From the NCBI GenBank assembly GCA_964505195.1, contig CAZDGV010000008.1, forward strand, positions 1 through 49,809: 49,809 nucleotides of DNA, in the 5' to 3' direction. Below the pieces are notes generated by a model. That model worked only from the letters and a program-made list of their open reading frames with translations, made no database searches and was not told the origin of the DNA. Of the stretch, positions 1 to 8,278 are shown piece after piece. Position 1 is the first letter of the stretch, and each line of letters starts with the position of its first letter. Both the position numbers and the translations under genes were made by a program. Origin of the DNA: CAZDGV01 sp964505195 (lineage in GTDB: Bacteria; Bacteroidota; Bacteroidia; Chitinophagales; Chitinophagaceae).

Positions 1-1
1 G

Positions 2-436
2 TATCAAGCGCAGCCGGGAAAATGGAATGCAGCACAGCAGCTGCGCCATGTATATATATGTTTACGTCCCATCAAGATCGCGACATCGCTCCCCCGCTTT
101 CTTCCATTGCTGCTTTTTGGTTCAGCGAAGAAAGCAATCAGCAGCTACCATGCGCTGGTGGAGGCCTATCAGGAAAAACTAAGGCGGGGAGGCAAAGCCC
201 CATTCATGTATGTACCCGGCAATGCAAAAGGAGATGTAGAAAAATCGATACAGGCGCTAAAAGATCTGGTAAACAGCTTGTGTGGGCGAGTTGCATCGTA
301 TGATGAAGCAGCATTGGACCATATCGTACTGCCGCATCCGCTTTTAGGCAAGCTGACGATGCGCGAATTACTCTATTTCGCCATTTATCATGTGGGGCAT
401 CACCATCAGCAGTGCAAAGCAGGGCTTGGCAGCTAA
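2..436 (+). CDS. DinB-like family protein, 5'-truncated by the window edge
   Basis: The open frame runs from position 2 without a stop to the TAA ending at 436, so the gene begins outside the window; the first ATG in frame (107) is internal. The upstream part reads as the usual DinB-like N-terminal helix, with a KWNAAQ..RH stretch before position 50. The C-terminal part has LTMRELLYFAIYHVGHHHQQ, which supplies the HxxxH pair typical of the family's metal site; the early His would be the third ligand. DinB/YfiT-like proteins are small four-helix-bundle metalloproteins. Many act as thiol-dependent transferases, but the substrate here cannot be told. The fold is fairly clear; the function is not. 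Confidence 0.7.
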   Translation, partial: YQAQPGKWNAAQQLRHVYICLRPIKIATSLPRFLPLLLFGSAKKAISSYHALVEAYQEKLRRGGKAPFMYVPGNAKGDVEKSIQALKDLVNSLCGRVASYDEAALDHIVLPHPLLGKLTMRELLYFAIYHVGHHHQQCKAGLGS

Positions 437-553
437 AGGAGTGTTTTGTTTAGCAGGCATAAGCAACAGCGTCGCAGTAAAATCGCAGCTGCTTTAAACC
501 CAACAAAAATGATCTGCCCTGCAAGCCGAACACTTGCGCCGGAGGACACACAA

Positions 554-579
554 AAGCCCGACAAATTTTTGTCGGGCTT
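554..579 (-). terminator. Hairpin terminator after the 376-aa surface-protein gene
   Basis: Arms AAGCCCGACAAA and TTTGTCGGGCTT pair perfectly, about 25 nt beyond the minus-strand stop at 604. On the minus strand the stem is followed by TTTTG. It could also stop plus-strand transcription from the DinB-like gene, but the T-run is better placed for the minus strand. Confidence 0.75.
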
Positions 580-603
580 AGAATTTGAATAGATTAACCG
601 ATC

Positions 604-1734
604 TTACCGCCGCGTTCTTTTTCGCTTGATCATTTTTTTCAACTCTTCAACCGTTTGCTCCAGTTCTTTAATACGCTTCTCTTGCATGGCAAGCTTATAG
701 CTATGCACCTCGTCATAATTAACCGACATCATCCCTTCATTGTCTGTTTGCACCGCATCTGGTAATATTTGTTGAACCTCCTGAGCTAAGTAGCCATAGT
801 GCTCTCTGTTATCATTTCCATTTTTCCAACGAAATTGGACAAAGTCAATATGATCATCACTAGCCCAATTCTGGAGTACATTTTTAAGCCTAGCATCTGA
901 ACTTGAATTATAGCTTGTTGCTCTGACATTCCCAATGACATGAAGAGGGTCAGCTGGTGATGTCGTACCTATACCTACATTTCCACCTGCTGATTGCATA
1001 ATCAAATTATTATAACCAGATGCTACGTTATCAAAATATAAAGCATTTTCCCAACGAGCTCCATTCCAATATTGGAACCTTAATCCTTTACCACTTGTTC
1101 CTGCCTGTTGGTGTGATCTTAAAATTAAATTGTTAGCATCTGTTGTTTGCACATAAGCATCAGCACCTGATTTAATAGATATATTACCTGCAACTTCTAA
1201 TCGAGTCCCTAATGTAATATTTGTCGTACCTATACCTACGTTACCTGACGAAGAAATACGCATTCTTTCAGCTATCGTACCAGCGCTATTGGTCATAAAA
1301 CGTAAAATTCCTGATTCATCGCCATCTGTGTTATTTTCTTTTAAAGCACTAATAACAGCTCCTGAAGTGTAAGCTCCCGCAGTATTGTATTTAAATCTAA
1401 ACCCTATACCCACATCCGGGCTTGAACTAAAAGCTTGATTTGATGCCACCCTCAACGCATTCAACTGAGAACCGTTTGTCAGAATTTCCAATCCGGCATC
1501 AGGTTCCGTCGTACCTATACCCACCTTCCCATCATCGCGAACCAGCAGATTCGTACCATTAGCAGTTCGTACTCTTAACGCAGCAGTAGATGAAGTTGTA
1601 CCGGAACCTACTACATCCAGTCGGGTGCCGGCGGTTGGACTTGCAGTACCAATACCTACCTGAGCATGTAAGTGGGTGGCAAACATCCATAAACTAAAAA
1701 AACAAAACGTAGAAAAATAAGCAAAGGTTTTCAT
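604..1734 (-). CDS. Exported surface protein with C-terminal tail-fiber (S74-type) chaperone domain, 376 aa
   Basis: Residues 1-24 are a signal peptide (hydrophobic FFSLWMFATHLHA, then QVGIGT). The body is made of VGIGTT/SP-type repeats with low-complexity beta-rich stretches, typical of Bacteroidota 'tail fiber domain-containing' proteins. From about residue 279 (SDARLKNVLQ) to the end is a domain like the intramolecular chaperone of phage tail spikes (peptidase S74): SDxRLK, then GYLAQEVQ, then a terminal coiled coil (KRIKELEQTVEELKKM) and a basic tail. In phage such domains trimerise the fibre and cut themselves off. The same role here is inference. It lies downstream of the crp-like gene on the same strand but has its own promoter. 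It is probably cell-surface or secreted; the ligand is unknown. Confidence 0.8.
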   Translation of the reverse strand: MKTFAYFSTFCFFSLWMFATHLHAQVGIGTASPTAGTRLDVVGSGTTSSTAALRVRTANGTNLLVRDDGKVGIGTTEPDAGLEILTNGSQLNALRVASNQAFSSSPDVGIGFRFKYNTAGAYTSGAVISALKENNTDGDESGILRFMTNSAGTIAERMRISSSGNVGIGTTNITLGTRLEVAGNISIKSGADAYVQTTDANNLILRSHQQAGTSGKGLRFQYWNGARWENALYFDNVASGYNNLIMQSAGGNVGIGTTSPADPLHVIGNVRATSYNSSSDARLKNVLQNWASDDHIDFVQFRWKNGNDNREHYGYLAQEVQQILPDAVQTDNEGMMSVNYDEVHSYKLAMQEKRIKELEQTVEELKKMIKRKRTRR

Positions 1735-1762
1735 CTTGGGATGAATTTAAAATTTAACGGGG

Positions 1763-1790
1763 CAAAACTACTTGTCCCTTAAAAATCAAA
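1763..1790 (-). promoter_or_regulatory. Bacteroidota-type promoter of the 376-aa surface-protein gene
   Basis: Read on the minus strand: TTTG, 16 nt, then TAGTTTTG, a full match to TAnnTTTG. The predicted transcript start lies near 1759, giving a leader of about 24 nt before the ATG at 1734. The spacing is a little short of the usual 19-21 nt. Confidence 0.55.
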
Positions 1791-1845
1791 TTTATTTAAT
1801 CAAAAAACGCTATGCCTTTACTTTTTTGTAAAAACTTGACCTATG

Positions 1846-2457
1846 TCAAGAAACTGAGGGGCTAGAACTGCGCCGGCGACCTACAATGCGCGAGTAGGTT
1901 TCTTCACGGATGCCCAAAAAAGAAGCGATATACTTTCTCGGCACCAGCGCTGCCTTATGTGGATAGGCCTGAAGGTAGAGTTTACACTTTGCTTCGGCGG
2001 AAGGAATGCGCGCAATGAATGCCCGAAACTCTGCATCCTGATAGTAGCTGGTAATTACTTTACGAATAATGGTATTAAATACCGGAACTGCTTCGAAAAG
2101 CCGCTCCAGCATTGCTGCGTCCAACTGTAATAGCGTTGCTTGCTTTAAGACCTGAATATTTTCAACGGATGCACGCTGATGCAACATACTGTATATAGAA
2201 GTAACCAGCTCACCATCTACCGAAATCCAAGTGGTGATTTCCTTGCCTGCCTCTTCCATAAAAGCGCGTATTATGCCCTTGTGAATGAAATAATATTGAT
2301 CGCACACCTCTCCCGCACGCAACAGATAATCGCCTTTATTAAGTGTTTTTATTTGGCAATGCTTTGCAAGAAAATGCTTCACCTCCGCTGGCACGGGATG
2401 ATGGGCGGCAAACATGGCAACCAAACTATTGATGAGTGAAGCGTTTTTTCCCTGCAT
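1846..2457 (-). CDS. Crp/Fnr family transcriptional regulator
   Basis: The 203-aa length fits the family. The N-terminal half is a cyclic-nucleotide-binding-type beta roll (NKGDYLLRAGEVCDQYYFIHKG, about residues 39-60, then EITTWISVDGELV). The C-terminal part has a helix-turn-helix ending in IASFLGIREETYSRI, the usual recognition helix of Bacteroidota Crp-like regulators. No Fnr-type N-terminal cysteine cluster is seen, so oxygen sensing through Fe-S is unlikely. The effector is unknown; many Bacteroidota homologues lack a proven ligand. It sits between two exported-protein units on the same strand and could control them, but nothing in the sequence proves that. Confidence 0.85.
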   Translation of the reverse strand: MQGKNASLINSLVAMFAAHHPVPAEVKHFLAKHCQIKTLNKGDYLLRAGEVCDQYYFIHKGIIRAFMEEAGKEITTWISVDGELVTSIYSMLHQRASVENIQVLKQATLLQLDAAMLERLFEAVPVFNTIIRKVITSYYQDAEFRAFIARIPSAEAKCKLYLQAYPHKAALVPRKYIASFLGIREETYSRIVGRRRSSSPSVS

Positions 2458-2687
2458 GCAGCTTTGGCAATTACCTTTACAATTTAGGGAATTATAAGAA
2501 CTACCCTTAAAAAATATAACTTACTGCCTCTTCTGCACGGCTAAACCAGCAACATACCTCTAAAATAAATTACTATTAAGGATCCAAAGCATAGCGAACA
2601 AAACTAAATAGCAGTTTTAGTCACTTTATGCTCAGTAAGCACAACAATAAAAATCTCAACACTAATATCTATCTGCTAACCTCCACC

Positions 2688-2939
2688 CTACTTCCTCTTC
2701 ACCTCTGAAGAATCAATACTCAATCCACGCTGCATGTCTTTCTGCAAAGAATCGATGGCGCCAATGACTTGTTTTACCTGCGTGTGCGGCAAGCTGCTCT
2801 GATCCAACACCACCTTAATGGCTTCCAGATTTTTCCAATGGTATTGCGCCTGTTCTTCCGTCATGCGAAACTGATAGTAGCGAATGCTGCTGAAACCCAT
2901 CAACAACAATACGCAAAAAGCAATGATTGTTTTTTTCAT
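2688..2939 (-). CDS. Small membrane-anchored or exported protein, 83 aa, unknown function
   Basis: I chose the ATG at 2939 (MKKTIIAFCVLLLMGFSS), because the longer frame would add ten residues and overlap the upstream gene. Residues 1-18 are basic then hydrophobic, so this is either a signal peptide or a single N-terminal membrane anchor. The rest is hydrophilic and mostly helical (TEEQAQYHWKNLEAIKVVL, then QVIGAIDSLQKDMQRG). No known domain was recognised. It begins 20 nt after the stop of the 221-aa exported protein and is probably the last gene of that operon. Confidence 0.55.
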   Translation of the reverse strand: MKKTIIAFCVLLLMGFSSIRYYQFRMTEEQAQYHWKNLEAIKVVLDQSSLPHTQVKQVIGAIDSLQKDMQRGLSIDSSEVKRK

Positions 2940-2959
2940 AATTGATTTGTTTACATTTT

Positions 2960-3625
2960 TTAATAACATGAAATGCCTACCACTACTCCACTGGCATTAA
3001 TTCTGATGGCACCTCCTCCGCTGATATTGTACCAGCTGGTGCCATTGCCTTGCGTGTAAAGTGTAGTAAGTGTTTTGTCGGTATAACACCGCGTTATATT
3101 TAATTGCAGCAAGTCGGTATCCAGCCAAAGTAGCTGCGGATAACTTGCTTGTGCAACACATGCAGCTTGTCCGGCCGTGGTAGCAATCAGCACGCTTCTA
3201 AAATCACCGCGTATCAGCAGTTGATTATTCGGCTTTTGCAATATGGTAGCATAAAGTCCGTTTTGGAGAGGCACTACGCCGTAGGTGGTCATATTTATTT
3301 TTGCAACGCCTTGCAAACCCGTGGGCAGGTTTCCACTACTGTTGAATCGAGCTAATAATCTTCCATCATTGAAAGCATCCCAGGTAACGACACGATTATT
3401 TTCCATATCTGCCCATCGATTAAACAAATAAATGGTATTGGTTTTTGCATTGGCATCGCCGCGTCCGGCACCACCATAATAAATCATAGGAAAAACTGCT
3501 ACAGGCGATTCAGACACATCACTACCATCTCCACTACCGCCTCTGTATTGCGCATTTACAGGAGATGATACAAAAATTGCACACCATAAAACAAGCATGC
3601 ATGTTATATGTGAAAACGCCAACAT
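2960..3625 (-). CDS. Exported protein of unknown function, 221 aa
   Basis: Residues 1-25 are a signal peptide (HITCMLVLWCAIFVSSPVNA, then QYRGG). The mature N-terminus holds two glycine-aspartate motifs, YRGGSGDGSD (26-35) and YYGGAGRGDA (about 49-58), a style common in exported Bacteroidota proteins. A beta-rich stretch and three late cysteines (CVAQ, RCYT, terminal SCY) follow; disulfides are possible. No enzyme motif was seen. It starts 6 nt after the stop of the 677-aa surface protein, so the two are almost certainly cotranscribed and may work together at the cell surface. Confidence 0.6.
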   Translation of the reverse strand: MLAFSHITCMLVLWCAIFVSSPVNAQYRGGSGDGSDVSESPVAVFPMIYYGGAGRGDANAKTNTIYLFNRWADMENNRVVTWDAFNDGRLLARFNSSGNLPTGLQGVAKINMTTYGVVPLQNGLYATILQKPNNQLLIRGDFRSVLIATTAGQAACVAQASYPQLLWLDTDLLQLNITRCYTDKTLTTLYTQGNGTSWYNISGGGAIRINASGVVVGISCY

Positions 3626-3631
3626 GATGCA

Positions 3632-5665
3632 TTAATTTGATCTGCGCTTTTTCCTTTTGAATGCATGCTGCTTGCTTACTTTTATTTCAGCTTCCAAGAT
3701 TTCAATTTTCTTTTCCAATGCGCGCACTTTCTCAACCAATAGCTCTGTATAATTCAGCGCCAGCATGCCATCACTTTTTTGCATCACCTGATGCGGATTT
3801 CTTTCTTGCACTTCTTGAGCTATATATCCAGTATGCACCAGCTCATCGCGCTTATCCTTCCAGGTGAAATAGACAATATCTCCATCCCGCTTAATAATGT
3901 CCTTTTGCCTTATATCAGAAGTTTCAAAAAATGCTGCAGCAAGTACTGATCCAGTAAATTCAACTTGTCCACCCGAAGCCGCCCTGAATGTAGCACGCAG
4001 CGTATTATTGGTACTAATGATGAGATCATTGTTTTCTCTTTGGTTAATGACAGCCTTTCCATCTGCATCAATGCCTAAATCAAACCCGTCAGCGGCAGCT
4101 TGACCTGTTACTGATGAAGTTATTTTAAGGACAGCGCCACCTGAACCACGATCTATATGCAATGCGCTAACGGGGGCAGCAATACCTAAGCCCATATTGG
4201 TGCCATCATCTACCAACGATGAATTGATTACAGAAACTGGATTTGTTGCGCTAAACTTGAGTAAATAATTGATTGTTGGTGCCGTTGCCACAGCAATACC
4301 CGTATTGGTAACGGTACCATTGGTTGCATTGTAGCTAATGCCAGCTCCCGCTTTCATGAAATCTTTTTTTGCATAAGGCAATAACATTGCAACAGTATCC
4401 CACTTTTCAATATAGTTCGAAAGCATGGAGGCAGTGTCGCTGATATTAACTTTACTATTAAAACTATTCCAGTCGGCCGCTGATAACAAACCCTGTTGCG
4501 ATGCACTTGCAGTTGCGATATTCAATGATAACTCACCTGCTGAGGTTACGGGTGAACCGCCGATGGCGATACCGACGGTACTCGAAGACAAGCCCACACT
4601 CGTTACGCTTCCTACGCTAAAACTTCTGTCAGCGCTTAAATCCAACTCCGTTCCGTTTATTGTAATCTTTCGCGATAACGGCACACCACCCAAACCTTCA
4701 AGGTTATAAGTTGGAATGTTTAATGTTGAACCGTTGAAAGTTGCAGCGCCACTATTGCCCGTTGCAGATAATGTAATTGTGTTTTGCTTGCTGTTGAAAG
4801 TATTCCAGTCGGCGTTTGATAACGCACCCGTTGTACTCGTACTCGCTAGTGTAAGATTCAATTGCTGACCAGTCAGTAACAAACCATTTGCATCCGCACC
4901 AAGCGTTAATGCATCATGCGTAGGAATTGTCCAGCTACGATCTGCACCCAAATCCAAAACAGTACCATTGATGTTAATAGTGCGTGAAGTTGGCACACCA
5001 CCCAAACCTTCAAGGTTATAAGTTGGAATGTTTAATGTTGAACCGTTGAAAGTTGCAGCGCCACTATTGCCCGTTGCAGATAATGTAATTGTGTTTTGCT
5101 TGCTGTTGAAAGTATTCCAGTCGGCCGCTGATAATAAACCCTGTTGCGAAGCACTTGCAGTAGCAATGTTTAATGTAAGCGTGCCTGCGGAAGTAACCGG
5201 CGATCCGCTGATACTAATGCCGCCAGTAGGGGAAGACAATCCCACACTCGTTACTGTTCCACTGCTGCTTGGCATGCTAGTCCAACCCAACAACCCACTG
5301 CCATTGGTGCTTAATACCTGTCCACCCGTTCCATCAGATGAAGGTAAAGTATAGATGGTAGACCCTGCTGCGGAAGAAGGCATCAAGCCAACAAAACCCG
5401 AACTGCTTCCAAGTAAACGAATAGCACCTTTTAAATCAAGTGCAGCCCCAGGAGTAGAAGTACCGATACCAATGTTGCCGTCATCGCGCACTAAAAAAAG
5501 GGTGTTGCCCGATGCATTTTTCACATGCAGGGCTCTGGTAGCAGCACTGCTGCCACTACTTTTTATTTCAAGCTTACTGTCGGGTGTTACCGTGCCGATT
5601 CCCACCTGTGCGTTCAAGAATCGACTACAACACAAAAGTGTCAGCACCAATAGGATACGGGACAT
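3632..5665 (-). CDS. Large repeat-containing surface protein with tail-fiber (S74-type) domain, 677 aa
   Basis: Signal peptide at residues 1-19 (ILLVLTLLCCSRFLNA, then QVGIGT). The body holds repeats of about 104 aa, each with SVGLSS...GSPVTSAG, an ADWN(T/S)FNSK motif and TLNIPTYNLEGLGGVP. The DNA of two repeats is identical over 134 bp. From about residue 583 (SDIRQKD) there is an S74-like intramolecular chaperone domain with GYIAQEVQ, a coiled coil (VRALEKKIEILEAEIKV) and a very basic end (FKRKKRRSN). It is probably a trimeric fibrous adhesin-like protein on the cell surface. It is the first gene of a likely three-gene operon with the 221-aa and 83-aa proteins. No phage genes are near, so it is not a prophage tail gene. 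Confidence 0.75.
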   Translation of the reverse strand: MSRILLVLTLLCCSRFLNAQVGIGTVTPDSKLEIKSSGSSAATRALHVKNASGNTLFLVRDDGNIGIGTSTPGAALDLKGAIRLLGSSSGFVGLMPSSAAGSTIYTLPSSDGTGGQVLSTNGSGLLGWTSMPSSSGTVTSVGLSSPTGGISISGSPVTSAGTLTLNIATASASQQGLLSAADWNTFNSKQNTITLSATGNSGAATFNGSTLNIPTYNLEGLGGVPTSRTININGTVLDLGADRSWTIPTHDALTLGADANGLLLTGQQLNLTLASTSTTGALSNADWNTFNSKQNTITLSATGNSGAATFNGSTLNIPTYNLEGLGGVPLSRKITINGTELDLSADRSFSVGSVTSVGLSSSTVGIAIGGSPVTSAGELSLNIATASASQQGLLSAADWNSFNSKVNISDTASMLSNYIEKWDTVAMLLPYAKKDFMKAGAGISYNATNGTVTNTGIAVATAPTINYLLKFSATNPVSVINSSLVDDGTNMGLGIAAPVSALHIDRGSGGAVLKITSSVTGQAAADGFDLGIDADGKAVINQRENNDLIISTNNTLRATFRAASGGQVEFTGSVLAAAFFETSDIRQKDIIKRDGDIVYFTWKDKRDELVHTGYIAQEVQERNPHQVMQKSDGMLALNYTELLVEKVRALEKKIEILEAEIKVSKQHAFKRKKRRSN
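4680..4813. repeat. Direct repeat copy A (134 bp) inside the 677-aa surface-protein gene
   Basis: Identical base for base to 4992-5125 and 312 bp (104 codons) apart from it. It encodes about residues 285-329 of the protein. Confidence 0.9.
4992..5125. repeat. Direct repeat copy B (134 bp) inside the 677-aa surface-protein gene
   Basis: Identical to 4680-4813; encodes about residues 181-225. A third, diverged unit sharing the ADWN-FNSK part lies near 4450-4620. Confidence 0.9.
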
Positions 5666-5807
5666 GCATCGGGTGTTTTGGACTAGGAATACGGATTTTA
5701 TAAGTACTTTATAATTATAAAGCCTAGGTAAAATACTAATTAAATACTATAAAAACAAGAGTAGGAGAAAAATCACGTGAAACCAAATGGGAAAGCACCA
5801 AGTCAGG

Positions 5808-6443
5808 TCAGCGGTCAGACGCCACCCAGCACAAAACGAGTGGATCAAAAAGCCGATATGAGAGTGAGAGGGCTACACCCCCCTCTTTTGCAACAAAGGC
5901 GGAAATAGTACCCTCCTGGGCATTGCCCTCGATATGCGTTATGCGCAGATGCTCCTGAAAATTTACCTGTCCCAATCCGTACCATTTAAACAGGGCTTCT
6001 TTTACCGACCAGCAAAGGGTAAGCAGTGTTTGCTGCGGAAGCATCGCATGCATAGTATGCAACAATTCCAATTCATCGGCATGCATGAACTTGTGCTGCA
6101 CTTTAAAAATACGTGGCGAAGCAATTTCTGCATCGATGCCCACACGCTCGTTGCTGCTTACAATTGATGCCGCAAAGTTGGAAGCATGCGTGAGTGAAAA
6201 ATGATAAGTGTCGCAAGGCAAATAGGGTTTACCTGCCGGAGTCACCTGCATTGCATGAATAGGAAAATCAGCATAGAGTTGCGTGAGCAAATGGCGGGCC
6301 GACAAATACTGCAGCCTCCGTTGCGGATGCAGGGTTGGCGGCGCTTGCAAATGCGAAGTTGCAAAGAAAGATTCCGGCTCTTCAATTTGCCATAACCCAA
6401 TGCGGGTCCTACTGTTGATACTATGTTGATAAATGAGCGGCAT
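5808..6443 (-). CDS. 4'-phosphopantetheinyl transferase superfamily protein
   Basis: Transfers the phosphopantetheine arm of CoA to a serine of a carrier protein. The 211-aa length and two motifs fit the Sfp/EntD-like branch: VGIDAE (Asp104, Glu106, Mg2+ binding) and WSVKEALFKWYG (Lys148, Glu149). FSLTH around residue 82 is the usual CoA-contact region. No carrier protein, polyketide or peptide synthetase gene lies nearby, so the target may be the fatty-acid acyl carrier protein or a distant pathway. It is divergent from dcd, with 79 bp between them. Confidence 0.85.
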   Translation of the reverse strand: MPLIYQHSINSRTRIGLWQIEEPESFFATSHLQAPPTLHPQRRLQYLSARHLLTQLYADFPIHAMQVTPAGKPYLPCDTYHFSLTHASNFAASIVSSNERVGIDAEIASPRIFKVQHKFMHADELELLHTMHAMLPQQTLLTLCWSVKEALFKWYGLGQVNFQEHLRITHIEGNAQEGTISAFVAKEGGVALSLSYRLFDPLVLCWVASDR

Positions 6444-6522
6444 TTCCTTTGGTCAAATCTCGCGCATTCGCTGAAATTGAGCCGGCGAATCTACAACAGT
6501 AAATGATAAATGTTTTGTTTCT

Positions 6523-7059
6523 ATGATTCTTTCTGATCAGCGCATTCTTGAAGAAATGAAAAAGGGCACCATTGTAATTGAACCCTACCAGCGTACCTGC
6601 CTGGGCAGCAACTCCTACGATGTGCATCTGGGCAAATGGCTGGCTACTTATAAAGAGCATATTCTGGATGCGAAAAAACACAACCAGATTGAGTATTTCG
6701 AAATACCTGAGGAAGGCTTTGTGCTGTACCCGCATATCTTTTATTTGGGCGTAACACTGGAATACACTGAAACGCATGCACATGTCCCTTTTCTGGAAGG
6801 CAAATCATCTACCGGTCGACTGGGTATTGATATCCATGCCACCGCAGGAAAAGGGGATGTAGGATTTTGCGGCAACTGGACTCTAGAAATTTCTGTAAAG
6901 CAGCCGGTGAAAGTATATAAAGGCATGCCCATTGGTCAGCTGATTTATTTTCCGGTGGAAGGTGAAATTGAAGTGAAGTACAATCAAAAAGGCAATGCCA
7001 AATACAACCAGCAGCCCGATAAGCCCATTGAAAGCATGATGTGGAAGAATGCTTTTTAA
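6523..7059 (+). CDS. dcd: dCTP deaminase
   Basis: Deaminates dCTP to dUTP on the route to dTTP. The 178-aa length fits the trimeric dUTPase-fold family. Landmarks are GSNSYDVHLG (28-37), the signature SSTGRLGIDIHATAG (95-109, with Arg99) and WTLEISV, whose Glu122 is the expected catalytic glutamate. The C-terminal glycine/lysine segment (QKGNAKYNQQPDKP) matches the flexible lid. Start: the ATG gives an MILSDQRI N-terminus typical of Dcd. It faces the DUF3810 gene, with only 18 bp between the stops and no visible terminator. Confidence 0.93.
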   Translation: MILSDQRILEEMKKGTIVIEPYQRTCLGSNSYDVHLGKWLATYKEHILDAKKHNQIEYFEIPEEGFVLYPHIFYLGVTLEYTETHAHVPFLEGKSSTGRLGIDIHATAGKGDVGFCGNWTLEISVKQPVKVYKGMPIGQLIYFPVEGEIEVKYNQKGNAKYNQQPDKPIESMMWKNAF

Positions 7060-7077
7060 ATAAATGGTGACAACATA

Positions 7078-8160
7078 TTAAAGTCCGTATTTCCGATCAT
7101 AGGCAATCAGCCAGGTAACCACTTCACTGTAACTGCTGAGCCCTTCTTCCTGCCGATTGGCACGCAAGTACCAATCGTAAAACCAATCCACCCACTCGGT
7201 GAGAAATATGCGATGCCTTCTATAAAAATCACGGTAGCTGCGCAAATCCGCTCGCACAGCGGGATGCAGGGTTTGCACTATTTTACTTGCTGCAGTGCTA
7301 TCTGCTGCCTGTAAATTACCGGCCGCATACATGAACATATCTAAGTAAGTTGCGTATTGTAAGGACGCATCATTACTCCAGGCTCCTACTAAAAAAGCTA
7401 CAAAATTCGCTTCGCTTTCACTCGCATAACCCAGCTGATGCGCAATTTCATGACAGGCAACAAAGGGTTGTACTACTTGCGGACCTTTTACATTCAGCTG
7501 CGCTTCGCCGGTAAAAGGATTATAATACCCTAAAAAGCCCACATAATTTCCCACCGTTCCAAACAGCGATGGCTTGATGGACGGATACCGATATTTCAAA
7601 AATGAAAACTTTTTTTCTGCGCGACGATATGCGGCGAGAGCCGATGCTTTTATACGCGCTTCCTGCAGCAGCGTATCGCCACTAGCTATACAACGCTGCT
7701 TCGCATCATTCACCCGCGCTACCAGCAGTCGGTTGAGTGATAGCAGCGCTTCGCGCGAAACACTGTCTTTTTCTATTTGCAACTGATACGCTATACCCAA
7801 TCGGTAATAATTCATCCCCCAGCACAGATAAAAATATACCCAGCAAAAAAGCAACAGGGAAAAGATATTCAACAGCGGACGGAAAACGGTTGCGGTATCT
7901 TTTGTTTTTTGCATCAACGCGCGAACAAAAACCACCAGCTGCCAAAGCAGATAGATGCCTGCTGCACTATACAATAGATCGCCCAAACTAAAGGGCAAAC
8001 TGCCAAAAAAACGGCGTTGCCAGGATGCCAGCAGTGGAAAAAAACGCGATGCATACCCCTGTTCCAGCCACTCGGCATAGCCCATGGCCACCCAAATGGC
8101 CAGTGCCATGATGGCAAGCGCTGTGAGGACCACCCAACGGAGCATATTTCCCGCTTTCAT
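7078..8160 (-). CDS. DUF3810 family membrane protein, putative zinc metallopeptidase
   Basis: Three hydrophobic segments (about residues 8-28, 58-82 and 96-115) are followed by a large soluble part. That part carries ACHEIAHQLGYASESE: His237-Glu238 and His241 form an HExxH motif, with Glu248 or Glu250 as possible third ligand. This is the DUF3810 arrangement; peptidase activity is inferred from the motif and the substrate is unknown. The soluble part probably faces the periplasm. A TACATTTG element lies only 4 nt before the first ATG, so translation may instead begin at Met6 (8145, MLRWVV); I kept the longer form. Confidence 0.8.
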   Translation of the reverse strand: MKAGNMLRWVVLTALAIMALAIWVAMGYAEWLEQGYASRFFPLLASWQRRFFGSLPFSLGDLLYSAAGIYLLWQLVVFVRALMQKTKDTATVFRPLLNIFSLLLFCWVYFYLCWGMNYYRLGIAYQLQIEKDSVSREALLSLNRLLVARVNDAKQRCIASGDTLLQEARIKASALAAYRRAEKKFSFLKYRYPSIKPSLFGTVGNYVGFLGYYNPFTGEAQLNVKGPQVVQPFVACHEIAHQLGYASESEANFVAFLVGAWSNDASLQYATYLDMFMYAAGNLQAADSTAASKIVQTLHPAVRADLRSYRDFYRRHRIFLTEWVDWFYDWYLRANRQEEGLSSYSEVVTWLIAYDRKYGL

Positions 8161-8164
8161 GCCT

Positions 8165-8172
8165 CAAATGTA
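8165..8172 (-). promoter_or_regulatory. -7 element TACATTTG before the DUF3810 gene
   Basis: A full match to TAnnTTTG on the minus strand. A TTG lies 22 nt upstream as a possible -33 element. The transcript would start at or next to the annotated ATG, implying a leaderless mRNA or a start at 8145. Confidence 0.45.
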
Positions 8173-8227
8173 GCTTTCCGGGTCTAAATCTGTGCAAGCG
8201 GCCTCCTAAACAGCCGCCCGATCTGTT

Positions 8228-8258
8228 TTTGCCCATATCCAATATTTGCCTACCTTTG
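8228..8258 (+). promoter_or_regulatory. Promoter of the DUF177-rpmF-plsX operon
   Basis: TTTG (8228-8231), exactly 19 nt, then TACCTTTG (8251-8258): a textbook Bacteroidota primary sigma promoter. The predicted start near 8262 gives a 17-nt leader to the ATG at 8279 and excludes the upstream ATG at 8246 as start codon. Confidence 0.8.
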
Positions 8259-8278
8259 CAAACTCTTTAAACCCGGGA

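Noticed and set aside
22..303. Open frame of 93 aa at the window start
   Set aside because: It overlaps the DinB-like frame, which is open from position 2 and has family motifs; this frame has none.
604..5665. Prophage tail genes
   Set aside because: The S74 domain recalls phage tail spikes, but the proteins have signal peptides and no phage structural, lysis or integrase gene is near.
8246..8278. Earlier ATG for the DUF177 protein
   Set aside because: It lies inside the promoter (TACCTTTG at 8251) and would not be transcribed from it.
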